Below, piece by piece: positions 1 through 5,485 of a DNA stretch of 6,747 bases (its first letter is position 1; every line of letters begins with the position of its first letter). A program made the translations under genes and the position numbers. A model generated the notes under the pieces. It saw only the letters and a list, made by a program, of their open reading frames with translations, ran no database searches and was not told the DNA's origin. This DNA comes from Candidatus Bathyarchaeota archaeon (lineage in GTDB: Archaea; Thermoproteota; Bathyarchaeia; RBG-16-48-13; GCA-020355125): contig DAOVBJ010000049.1 in NCBI GenBank assembly GCA_030670615.1, positions 1 through 6,747 on the forward strand. The letters are read 5' to 3'.

Positions 1-155
1 ATACCTTCTGCACCCAGGTTAGTGAGAAGTCGAAAGCCTTGCTAGCGGGGATCTCCCAAGCCTTCAAAAGAGCGGCGAAGAGTAAGATGAAACGCAAGCT
101 ACTATTGCAGTCTCTTCTGGACACAGAAGGAAGTAGTGGAAAGGCGAACAAATAA
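1..155 (+). CDS. 3' end of an unrecognised protein gene (partial)
   Basis: The frame starting at base 3 is open from the window edge to a TAA at 153-155 and encodes the last 50 residues of a possible protein. The composition looks protein-like: a Lys/Ala/Leu-rich stretch that could form an amphipathic helix (around KALLAGISQAFKRAA), then a basic KSKMKRK segment and a polar Gly/Ser/Lys tail ending in GKANK. The other two forward frames are closed by stops within the first 45 bases. No motif identifies the family. The same strand resumes with the glycosylase gene 240 bases downstream, with a hairpin and a TATA box between, so the two are probably separate transcripts. A chance open frame of 50 codons cannot be excluded. 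Confidence 0.4.
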   Translation, partial: TFCTQVSEKSKALLAGISQAFKRAAKSKMKRKLLLQSLLDTEGSSGKANK

Positions 156-192
156 AGAGTGTACGCGAATGACACAAACACCATAATAAAGA

Positions 193-215
193 GGCGAAGC
201 CATTTTGGTTTCGGC
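193..215 (+). terminator. Hairpin downstream of the partial gene
   Basis: GGCGAAGCC (193-201) pairs with GGTTTCGGC (207-215) across a 5-base ATTTT loop; 8 of 9 positions pair, counting one G-U. It lies 37 bases after the TAA at 153-155 and before the next TATA box. No T-tract follows, so it may be an RNA 3'-end structure rather than a true terminator. Confidence 0.3.
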
Positions 216-249
216 GAGAACGGAGCCTTGAGCCGTCAGTTTCCCCACG

Positions 250-260
250 TTTATATAATA
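250..260 (+). promoter_or_regulatory. TATA box, probable promoter of the glycosylase gene
   Basis: TTTATATAATA matches the archaeal TATA consensus. Transcription would start near 275-280, leaving a leader of about 115 bases before the GTG at 395. The upstream bases (ttccccacg) are not a good purine-rich BRE. The element is nearly symmetric, so a minus-strand direction is possible, though no convincing minus-strand gene lies there. Confidence 0.4.
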
Positions 261-394
261 TTGCGCCACCACCGTCATCTCGATGGAGGCGCTGACAGTA
301 GGTTCCAGGGGAAGGGGGGCAAGTGGTCTCTCCAGAACCTCCACGCGAGCCTACTCACCAGCACTGAGGTATAAGCCTCTCTGGAAGTGAAGTC

Positions 395-1264
395 GTGGAG
401 CTAGAGTTACCCCCTCGAACGCCCTTCAACCTTGACCATACCCTGAACTGTGGACAAGCCTTCAGGTGGAAAAAAGTCGATGATATCTGGGTTGGAACAG
501 TCGATGAGACAGCGATACAGATGTCGCAGAGAGAGAACAAATTATTCGTTCAAACTTTCCCTGAAGAAGCGGGAGAAACCCTTGTCAGGAAGTGTTTTCG
601 ACTTGAGGATAATTTGCCGTACATCACATCCATGATAAATCGGGATGAAACAGTTAGAGCAGCCATACGCCGACTCCATGGTCTCCGAATCATGCGTCAA
701 GACCCGTGGGAATGCCTCATCTCCTTCATCTGTGCTACCTTCGCCAACATCCCCCGAATCAAGGGCATGATTCGGAACCTGTGTCAACGCTTTGGCAGTA
801 AGATCACTCAGGGAGGAATCCAAGTCAATGGCTTCCCACGGAAGGAGGTTTTGGCAGATGCCTCCATCCATGAGTTACTGGATTGTAACTTGGGGTATCG
901 AGCGAAATACGTCAAGAAGACTTCTCAAAGCCTTGTAAACGGCGACTTTAGCCTTGACGCCTTACGGAAAACGTCGTATGAAGAGGCTCGGGAATCACTG
1001 CTATGCCTGACGGGTGTGGGGGAGAAGGTAGCTGACTGCGTTTTACTCTTTTCCCTCGAGAAGCTGGAAGCCTTTCCGGTGGATATTTGGATCAGACGCA
1101 TCCTTCAAACTCACTACCGCGGCCACTTCAATATACCGAATCTGGAACAAAGGTACATGACGCCGAGGCTATACAAGGCATTCAACGATTTTGGAAGACA
1201 GTACTTTGGTAGATACGCGGGCTACGCCCAAGAATACTTGTACGCCGAATATCGCCCTTCATAA
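395..1264 (+). CDS. ogg: 8-oxoguanine DNA glycosylase / AP lyase (OGG1 family, HhH-GPD)
   Basis: Excises 8-oxoguanine paired with cytosine and cuts the abasic site by beta-elimination, in base excision repair. The 289 residues align with human OGG1 throughout. The N-terminal domain has NCGQAFRW (19-26), whose Gly20 matches the glycine that reads N7-H of 8-oxoG. The core has RQDPWECLISFIC (101-113). The helix-hairpin-helix LTGVGEKVADC (205-215) carries Lys211 as the Schiff-base nucleophile, and FPVD (227-230) carries Asp230; the Lys-Asp spacing of 19 equals human K249-D268. GYRAKYV (167-173) keeps the equivalent of Arg204 and Arg121 that of Arg154. The asparagine triplet NNN of OGG1 is FAN here (116-118). 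The GTG start is supported by GGAAGTGA at 383-390, 4 bases upstream, and by the homologous N-terminus. It is convergent with the next gene. Confidence 0.95.
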   Translation: MELELPPRTPFNLDHTLNCGQAFRWKKVDDIWVGTVDETAIQMSQRENKLFVQTFPEEAGETLVRKCFRLEDNLPYITSMINRDETVRAAIRRLHGLRIMRQDPWECLISFICATFANIPRIKGMIRNLCQRFGSKITQGGIQVNGFPRKEVLADASIHELLDCNLGYRAKYVKKTSQSLVNGDFSLDALRKTSYEEARESLLCLTGVGEKVADCVLLFSLEKLEAFPVDIWIRRILQTHYRGHFNIPNLEQRYMTPRLYKAFNDFGRQYFGRYAGYAQEYLYAEYRPS

Positions 1265-1378
1265 TCCCAAGAACAAAGACAGACCTCCGCTATGTCTTAT
1301 GAAGGCTAATCGCTGAAGGCCTGCAACATGGGGAAGCCACTCGGTAGAGAAGTACTTCACGCTCTGATAGGGGAAAAA

Positions 1379-1392
1379 GGGTTAAAGAACCC
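1379..1392. repeat. Short perfect inverted repeat in the convergent intergenic region
   Basis: GGGTT-AAAG-AACCC forms a 5-bp hairpin with a 4-base loop, about 115 bases after the glycosylase stop. A separate 10-base palindrome GAAGTACTTC lies at 1349-1358. Either could be part of the 3' end of the glycosylase transcript. Both are short enough to occur by chance. Confidence 0.25.
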
Positions 1393-1466
1393 ATGTCAGT
1401 TGAATGGATTCGGTTCGACGTCTAAGCCTCTGCTTTACAGAAGGATAACAGGTATTCACGTCAAAT

Positions 1467-1495
1467 AATTCTTCTGGCTTTAGGAAGAAGTAATT
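1467..1495. terminator. Hairpin between convergent genes, possible bidirectional terminator
   Basis: TTCTTC (1469-1474) pairs with GAAGAA (1484-1489) across a 9-base loop, and flanking AATT/AATT can extend the stem past a bulge. It sits 16 bases beyond the TAA (1512-1514) of the minus-strand gene, where a terminator is expected. On the minus strand it is followed by ATTATTTG, only moderately T-rich. Confidence 0.35.
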
Positions 1496-1511
1496 CGTTG
1501 AGGAGAAAGCG

Positions 1512-2438
1512 TTACATAAACGATTGTAAGGAGAGTTCCACGGATTCGCCTCGTTTAAGCGGCATCTTCATGGGCTCTTCAAGAACGAGCTTTATGGTTT
1601 TCTGGTCAGAAAGGAAGAGATACAGGGATAACCCACGGATTCGTGTCTGATTTACGTGGACGGATAGGGGAACGCCCCGAAAATAGGCCACATTCCCATG
1701 AAGTCGTTCAACCCGTCCAATGAAGGTCTCCCCTAGTCTGACCTTTTCACCGACCTTAACAGAGTGGGAGCGAGGCAGGTAGACGCCTCCGCACGAATAA
1801 TGGGGGACGCCCCCGTCTAAGAGGCCCGTGTCGTTGCCAACAGTGCAGGCTACACCCCAAAAGCGGCCAAGTCTTAATGTGTTCCTAGCCTTCAGGAGCA
1901 CGTAGTCTTCCGTCACCGACGACACTTTAAGTCCTTCAAAGACGTCGCTTTTGAAGTCTGGGACTTCATCTCCACCTAAGAAAGGGTGGATTGGGAGAGA
2001 GCCCTTAGCCCGGATTAAATTTCCGTCACCTCGAACGTCCACATGGATGTGAGAGTCCGTCCAAAAGTTGAAGAAGCCACTTCTGATGAGAAGCCCCAAT
2101 TCGTCGCCAACGGAGATATGGTCTCCAACTTTTACGCTTGGTGCAACGTGTAAAAGACGGGTGTATAGAGGTGTGTCCCCTCTCGATTCGAGAATGAGTA
2201 GTTGCTCCCGCTCGTGGACGGGGAAAAATTTTGATTTCGGTGGTGTGAACTCATAAATCTTTGTAACACGGCCTTCAATGGGGCTGGGGGCGAAGTCGCT
2301 AGATCTACTGTTTATGTAGATGTCTACGGCGGTGCCGCTTGTGTGGGGATAGTAGGGACTGTTGTTGAAGGAGACAAAACCCGCTTCGGGAGCGTAGACC
2401 GTCACGTCTTTGACTTCTGCTATGGGTAACAGCTTCAA
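1512..2438 (-). CDS. M23/lipoyl-like domain protein with an unknown C-terminal beta domain
   Basis: Function unknown. Residues about 10-136 resemble the LytM/M23 metallopeptidase fold, which shares a barrel-type core with lipoyl domains. PHTSGTAVDIY (31-41) resembles the first zinc motif, with His32 and Asp39 as candidate ligands. PIEGRV (53-58) matches the usual APxxGxV turn, LLHV (95-98) offers His97, VKVGDHISVGDELG (102-115) is the typical VKxGDxVxxGdxLG strand pair, and SHIHVDV (129-135) supplies the HxH pair His130/His132. The H-to-D spacing is 7 rather than the usual 4. Residues about 165-308 form an unrecognised beta-rich part that repeats SVKVGEKVRLGE (226-237). There is no signal peptide or membrane segment, so it is probably cytosolic. 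The TTG start is preceded by GAGGAATGATC (2446-2456 in reverse), a Shine-Dalgarno-like match, and an in-frame TGA lies just upstream. Being a peptidase is unproven. Confidence 0.85.
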   Translation of the reverse strand: MKLLPIAEVKDVTVYAPEAGFVSFNNSPYYPHTSGTAVDIYINSRSSDFAPSPIEGRVTKIYEFTPPKSKFFPVHEREQLLILESRGDTPLYTRLLHVAPSVKVGDHISVGDELGLLIRSGFFNFWTDSHIHVDVRGDGNLIRAKGSLPIHPFLGGDEVPDFKSDVFEGLKVSSVTEDYVLLKARNTLRLGRFWGVACTVGNDTGLLDGGVPHYSCGGVYLPRSHSVKVGEKVRLGETFIGRVERLHGNVAYFRGVPLSVHVNQTRIRGLSLYLFLSDQKTIKLVLEEPMKMPLKRGESVELSLQSFM

Positions 2439-2782
2439 TTTACCCGATCATTCCTCAGGGAGATGGTGGTTTGAATTCAGGTGTTTACTCTCCATTTCCA
2501 ATCCATTGAGGCGGGGAACGAGCGTATGTTTGAATCGTTGTATACCAGTCACCGAGTTTGAATCCAACGACGAAGGCAGGGTGGTTCCCAACTCCAATAG
2601 CAAAGGACGGTTTGAAGACACAGGGCCCCTAACGAAGTGTAGAGTCCCCAAGACATTTCATTGAATTCATGGCTAAACTGATTAACTTATCCGTCCACAT
2701 CACATGTCATGCTTTCATGTATAACCGCAAGGGGTGTAACAGCTTTATTTTGTCAGTTTGCAGTATACGTTTCACCCTTCAA

Positions 2783-2807
2783 ACCCTTATCCAAGGGTCT
2801 TTATATG
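2783..2807 (+). promoter_or_regulatory. TATA-like element with an adjoining perfect palindrome (possible operator)
   Basis: TTTATATG (2800-2807) resembles an archaeal TATA box. Immediately upstream, where the BRE would lie, ACCCTT-ATCC-AAGGGT (2783-2798) is a perfect 6+6 inverted repeat with a 4-base spacer. That is the layout of a transcription-factor site abutting BRE/TATA. Transcription would start near 2825-2830, but no clear protein gene follows, so the product may be an RNA. Confidence 0.35.
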
Positions 2808-2827
2808 CTCTCTGCTTTAGAATCATT

Positions 2828-3105
2828 TGGTTACAGCGGTAGTAAGCTAAGGCGAAATCGAGAGTGTGAAATTCAAATCCTAGACGTGGAGACCTGCAAG
2901 GTGAAAAGGCTTCTGAGGGCGTTAACCATTACCTGGGAGACTGCGTCGCAAGGAGGAGATACATCTACTCAACGAAGTCGGGAGTGAGTGGGGATCGGGA
3001 TGAAGGTACGAGCACAAAGATGTATGAAGCGTAGACCCATTCAAGCCCCCTTCTTCCTCAGCCGTTTTTCGCTATCTGCGAGGTCTAGGATGGAGTAGTG
3101 CTCGT
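2828..3105 (+). ncRNA. Possible structured non-coding RNA (speculative)
   Basis: This interval follows the TATA-like element and has no good open frame. Complementary segments are present: ACGAGCAC (3008-3015) with GTGCTCGT (3098-3105), enclosing TAGACC (3032-3037) with GGTCTA (3082-3087); and ATACATCT (2959-2966) with AGATGTAT (3018-3025). The last pairing crosses the first, so they would form a pseudoknot or alternative folds. A T5 run sits at 3065-3069. Eight-base matches are expected by chance about once in 300 bases, so the evidence is weak. No known RNA family is recognised. Confidence 0.2.
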
Positions 3106-3133
3106 CGAGATCTTTGGAAAAACGTGATAACAT
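3041..3133 (-). CDS. Possible 30-residue small protein
   Basis: An ATG-started frame on the minus strand encodes a charged, helix-compatible peptide containing KDLDEHYSILDLADSEKRL and ending in RKKGA. The composition is more protein-like than neighbouring chance frames. Against it, no Shine-Dalgarno is visible, and an in-frame TAA overlaps the AT-rich trpS promoter only a few codons upstream. It could also be the remnant of a longer gene. Unrecognised. Confidence 0.2.
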   Translation of the reverse strand: MLSRFSKDLDEHYSILDLADSEKRLRKKGA

Positions 3134-3134
3134 A

Positions 3135-3149
3135 CAAAAGTTTTATATT
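3135..3149 (+). promoter_or_regulatory. Promoter of trpS (BRE and TATA box)
   Basis: CAAAAG (3135-3140) is a reasonable BRE, followed directly by TTTTATATT (3141-3149), a good TATA box. The predicted transcript start is near 3170-3176, giving a leader of about 165 bases before the trpS ATG at 3339, unusually long for an archaeal gene. Confidence 0.6.
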
Positions 3150-3206
3150 TTCAGTCGAGGTCAATTGACAGCTAGCTAATCAAGAAAAATGAGATAACGC
3201 ATTTAG

Positions 3207-3283
3207 ATGTGGTGACCATCTTGGACTGGAAGTGAACCCTTCAAATCCGACAGTATCTGGATTATTTGAAGTGGATTTTTTGA
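3207..3283 (+). promoter_or_regulatory. trpS leader with three Trp mini-frames and a hairpin/T-run, attenuator-like
   Basis: Three minimal reading frames, each containing one Trp codon, follow each other: ATG TGG TGA (3207-3215, Met-Trp-stop); TTG GAC TGG AAG TGA (3221-3235), preceded at 5 bases by GGTGA (3211-3215), a Shine-Dalgarno match that overlaps the first frame's stop; and TTG AAG TGG ATT TTT TGA (3266-3283). Between and over the last two lies a hairpin, CTTCAAAT (3239-3246) with ATTTGAAG (3264-3271), followed after 4 bases by six T's (3276-3281). T-runs can terminate archaeal RNA polymerase. In front of a tryptophanyl-tRNA synthetase gene, this could be a Trp-sensing attenuator. The mechanism is inference; the motifs are directly visible. 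Confidence 0.35.
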
Positions 3284-3338
3284 GTGAGGCCGTCTGTCAT
3301 CTGTCAAACGACGTACACTAAAGGGAAGAGTGTGAAAG

Positions 3339-4454
3339 ATGCCTGTGAAAAAACAACAAAAAACCGTAATTAACCCCTATGGCACAACGATCATCGAAGA
3401 TTATGAACGTCTTTACAAAGAGTTTGGAATTCAACCATTCAAACCTCTCCTGAGCCAAATACCGAATCCAAGTAAGTACATGCGGAGGAACATAATTTTT
3501 GGGCATAGAGACTTCGATCGAATTCTCCACGCCATTAAGGCCCGCGAAACGTTTGCTGTGATGAGCGGCATCAAGCCCACGGGAGAGTTTCATTTAGGCA
3601 CCCTCATGACTGCCCAAGAGGTCATCTATTTTCAGAAACAAGGAGCCATGGCCTTCTACTGCATAGCAGACATAGAAGCCTACGAAGACAACAACATTTC
3701 CTTTGAAAAGAGTCGACAATTTGCGATCAGCAATGTTGCAGATTTACTTGCTTTAGGATTTGACCCCAAGAAGGGCTGTATATACCGACAGTCTAAAGAG
3801 ATAAGGGTGAAGGACCTCGCCATCCTTTTTGGCAGAGGAGCGACCTTGGCCACCATGAAGGCAATCTATGGCGAACGCCACATTGGATTATACTTGGCAG
3901 CGTTAATACAAGCAGGCGACATTTTAATGCCGCAGCTTCAAGACTTCGACGGCCCCAAACCCACCGTTGTACCAGTGGGAGTGGATCAAGATCCTCATCT
4001 ACGGTTTACACGAGACCTTGCGAGAAGGTTTCGCGGCAAACACAACTTCATTGCGCCGTCCTCTACCTATCATAAGATGATGAGAGGCCTGGATGGGTCA
4101 CCTAAAATGAGTAAAAGAAACCCCATGAGCTACTTTACGTTAGGTGAAAAGCCTGAAAACGTCAAAATGAAGATATCAAAAGCCTTCACCGGTGGGAGAG
4201 CCACGGTGGAGGAACAGCGGAAATTGGGTGGCGTGCCAGAAATCTGTCCAATAAACGAGATCTGTGCGTATCAGTTCGTCGAAAACGATGCAGCGATCGT
4301 TGAGGCGTATCAGGATTGTAAAGCGGGCAAACTTTTATGTGGGGAACATAAGGCTCAAACCATTGAACACGTGTTAAACTTTCTCCAGAATCATCAGGAA
4401 AAAAGGAAGGGTTTCCTCAATAAGGCAACAGAGATTATTGAATCCGGCAATTAA
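3339..4454 (+). CDS. trpS: Tryptophanyl-tRNA synthetase
   Basis: Class Ic aminoacyl-tRNA synthetase that charges tRNA-Trp with tryptophan using ATP, in the cytoplasm. At 371 residues it is of the archaeal/eukaryotic type. The N-terminal extension (about 1-60) includes INPYGTTIIEDYERL, as in archaeal homologues, then MRRNIIFGHRDFDRIL (48-63). The Rossmann domain carries the HIGH-type signature TGEFHLG (81-87), IADIEAY (109-115) and PVGVDQDPH (212-220), typical of TrpRS. The class I signature 2 is KMSKR (256-260). The C-terminal helical anticodon-binding part includes CKAGKLLCGEHK (327-338). The ATG start fits homologues; upstream GAGTGTGA (3328-3335) is only a weak Shine-Dalgarno. It is probably a single-gene transcript with a long, possibly regulatory leader, and the next gene starts 221 bases later. 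Confidence 0.97.
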   Translation: MPVKKQQKTVINPYGTTIIEDYERLYKEFGIQPFKPLLSQIPNPSKYMRRNIIFGHRDFDRILHAIKARETFAVMSGIKPTGEFHLGTLMTAQEVIYFQKQGAMAFYCIADIEAYEDNNISFEKSRQFAISNVADLLALGFDPKKGCIYRQSKEIRVKDLAILFGRGATLATMKAIYGERHIGLYLAALIQAGDILMPQLQDFDGPKPTVVPVGVDQDPHLRFTRDLARRFRGKHNFIAPSSTYHKMMRGLDGSPKMSKRNPMSYFTLGEKPENVKMKISKAFTGGRATVEEQRKLGGVPEICPINEICAYQFVENDAAIVEAYQDCKAGKLLCGEHKAQTIEHVLNFLQNHQEKRKGFLNKATEIIESGN

Positions 4455-4560
4455 AGGTACCTTGAGAGTGCTTCAATCGATGGGGCTTGAGGCCACTTCC
4501 AACCAACAAGGGAGAGAGAGAAGCGATAGACTGAAATTTAGAATACTTCCATTGCTTCAA

Positions 4561-4597
4561 TCCCGAGTGTGCCCATGTCTCCATGTCCCGAATGTGC
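4561..4597 (+). repeat. Imperfect direct repeat after trpS
   Basis: TCCCGAGTGTGC (4561-4572) and TCCCGAATGTGC (4586-4597) match at 11 of 12 positions with a period of 25. Between them CCATGTC occurs twice (4573-4579, 4581-4587). The segment falls in the untranslated region between trpS and rps8 and overlaps a short cysteine-containing frame. Confidence 0.4.
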
Positions 4598-4616
4598 TTG
4601 AAGAAAGAGAGAAGTC

Positions 4617-4624
4617 TTTAAAAG
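4617..4624 (+). promoter_or_regulatory. TATA box, probable promoter of rps8
   Basis: TTTAAAAG is a usable archaeal TATA element. It predicts a transcript start near 4643-4648, about 30 bases before the rps8 ATG, which fits a separate promoter for this gene. A T6 run (4639-4644) just downstream could end the trpS transcript. Confidence 0.4.
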
Positions 4625-4675
4625 AGGGGAAATCCTAATTTTTTGGGAACCTAATTAAAGATGACGTGACTGTTA

Positions 4676-5068
4676 ATGACGTTAATGGATCCCTTGGCAG
4701 ACGCCTTGTCCACGATTCAAAATAATGAGGAACGGCGGAAACACGAATGCATAATCCAGCCAGCATCAAAGCTCATCGGACATGTATTGAGGGTCATGCA
4801 GGAGAAAGGGTATGTGGGCGCCTTCGAGTTCATTGACGATGGGCGAGCGGGAAAGCTTATTGTACAGCTTCTAGGCAGAATAAACAAATGTGGCGTCATA
4901 AAGCCGCGGTTCTCAGTAAAGGCTACGAAACTAGAGGACTGGGAAAAGCGATTTCTCCCAGGAAAGGCCTTCGGGATGTTGGTGATCACCACCCCTAAAG
5001 GCATCCTATCTCACAGCGAAGCGAGAAAGCTGAACACAGGAGGAAAACTCCTGGCCTACGTCTACTAG
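4676..5068 (+). CDS. rps8: Small-subunit ribosomal protein S8 (uS8)
   Basis: A primary 16S rRNA-binding protein of the central domain (helix 21 region), needed for assembly of the small ribosomal subunit. The 130 residues match the archaeal family end to end and in length: MTLMDPLADALSTI (1-14), the PASKLIG segment (29-35), FEFIDDGRAGK (51-61), QLLGRINKCGVIKPRF (64-79), and the family's C-terminus ending in YVY. The ATG at 4676 is fixed by this N-terminus; GTGA at 4666-4669 is a weak ribosome-binding match 6 bases upstream, and an in-frame TGA (4667-4669) rules out a longer product. In most archaea this gene sits in the spc operon between S14 and L6. Here neither is adjacent: trpS is upstream and aIF5A is 417 bases downstream. 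The identity is secure. Confidence 0.97.
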   Translation: MTLMDPLADALSTIQNNEERRKHECIIQPASKLIGHVLRVMQEKGYVGAFEFIDDGRAGKLIVQLLGRINKCGVIKPRFSVKATKLEDWEKRFLPGKAFGMLVITTPKGILSHSEARKLNTGGKLLAYVY

Positions 5069-5189
5069 AACCAAGTGGTCCTAAATCGGGAAAACGTTGT
5101 GAAGAAAGCTTTAGACGCGGATGACGGGCGTCGACACCACCGCCGTAGAGGCTAACTATTAAACGCTCCAGAAGGTATTACAGCCTGCT

Positions 5190-5213
5190 CGTGTGCCGTA
5201 GCGTGTATCGTAG
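5190..5213 (+). repeat. Imperfect 12-base tandem repeat with CGTAG motif
   Basis: CGTGTGCCGTAG (5190-5201) is followed directly by CGTGTATCGTAG (5202-5213), 10 of 12 identical. A second tandem, TGTCTACCC/TGTCTACCT, lies at 5249-5266; its TCTAC is the complement of GTAGA, which also recurs nearby (5145, 5210, 5235, 5317). Confidence 0.4.
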
Positions 5214-5423
5214 ATGGGTGTAAAGGCCCCCCTCGTAGAGGCCTGTGTTGTCTACCCTGTCTACCTCAAGGCTAAAGCTAATATAACAAGCACAAGAAAC
5301 AGGGGCATTGTATCTCGTAGATGTCAGCTTCAGAGTTTATGTGAGGAAAGCGTCTCGAAGACGCCATGCGGGGAGGAAACTCGAGTCAAGGTCTTCGCGT
5401 CAATCAGGTTTCTGGAAGCGTTC

Positions 5424-5431
5424 TTTAAATA
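5424..5431 (+). promoter_or_regulatory. Consensus TATA box, promoter of aIF5A
   Basis: TTTAAATA is a perfect match to the archaeal TATA consensus. The predicted transcript start is near 5450-5455, about 35 bases before the TTG start chosen for aIF5A, so a short leader holds the ribosome-binding site. Confidence 0.6.
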
Positions 5432-5485
5432 TGTTAATAAAGGTGAAAAAGAGAAAGTAAGAATAAGTATTTGGGTGTGGAGAAC

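Larger units (their letters stand above)
2439..3338. other. 900-base stretch without a convincing gene
   Basis: Open frames on both strands here reach at most 92 codons and show no recognisable motif or good start signal, so I treat them as chance. What can be seen: a palindrome beside a TATA box (2783-2807), complementary segments downstream that could fold as RNA (2959-3105), a 30-codon minus-strand frame (3041-3133), and the trpS promoter and leader (3135-3338). Bases 2457-2780 show nothing I can assign; TTTGAAT recurs three times (2470, 2529, 2557) without clear meaning. I found no tRNA, RNase P or SRP RNA signature. Confidence 0.5.
5069..5485. other. 417-base stretch without a convincing gene, with short repeats
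   Basis: The longest open frame here (from ATG 5214, 91 codons) overlaps the aIF5A start, has no ribosome-binding site and no recognisable motif, so I leave it out. The pentamer CGTAG occurs five times between 5144 and 5320, and there are two short tandem repeats (5190-5213 and 5249-5265). The last 60 bases are AT-rich and hold the aIF5A promoter. I see no tRNA or terminator with a T-run after rps8. Confidence 0.5.

Noticed and set aside
1421..1445. GGTTCGAC resembling a tRNA T-loop with a GGTAGAG D-loop-like segment upstream (1342-1348)
   Set aside because: The flanking bases do not form a 5-bp T-stem and no matching acceptor stem is present.
2866..2884. ATTCAAATCC resembling a tRNA T-loop
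   Set aside because: No T-stem, anticodon arm or acceptor stem could be drawn around it.
2709..2987. 92-codon plus-strand frame in the long intergenic stretch
   Set aside because: Its composition is not protein-like in the first half, it runs through the TATA-like element, and no start with a ribosome-binding site is visible.
4438..4638. 66-codon plus-strand frame after trpS
   Set aside because: It overlaps the trpS end, lacks a ribosome-binding site, and shows no family motif.
5117..5144. GCGG...CCGC with inner GACG/CGTC, a possible terminator after rps8
   Set aside because: The inner loop would be only two bases and no T-run follows.
5342..5360. GAGGAAAG resembling the conserved core of RNase P RNA
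   Set aside because: The following bases lack the expected GTCC and no partner element (ACAGAA-type) or P4 pairing was found.
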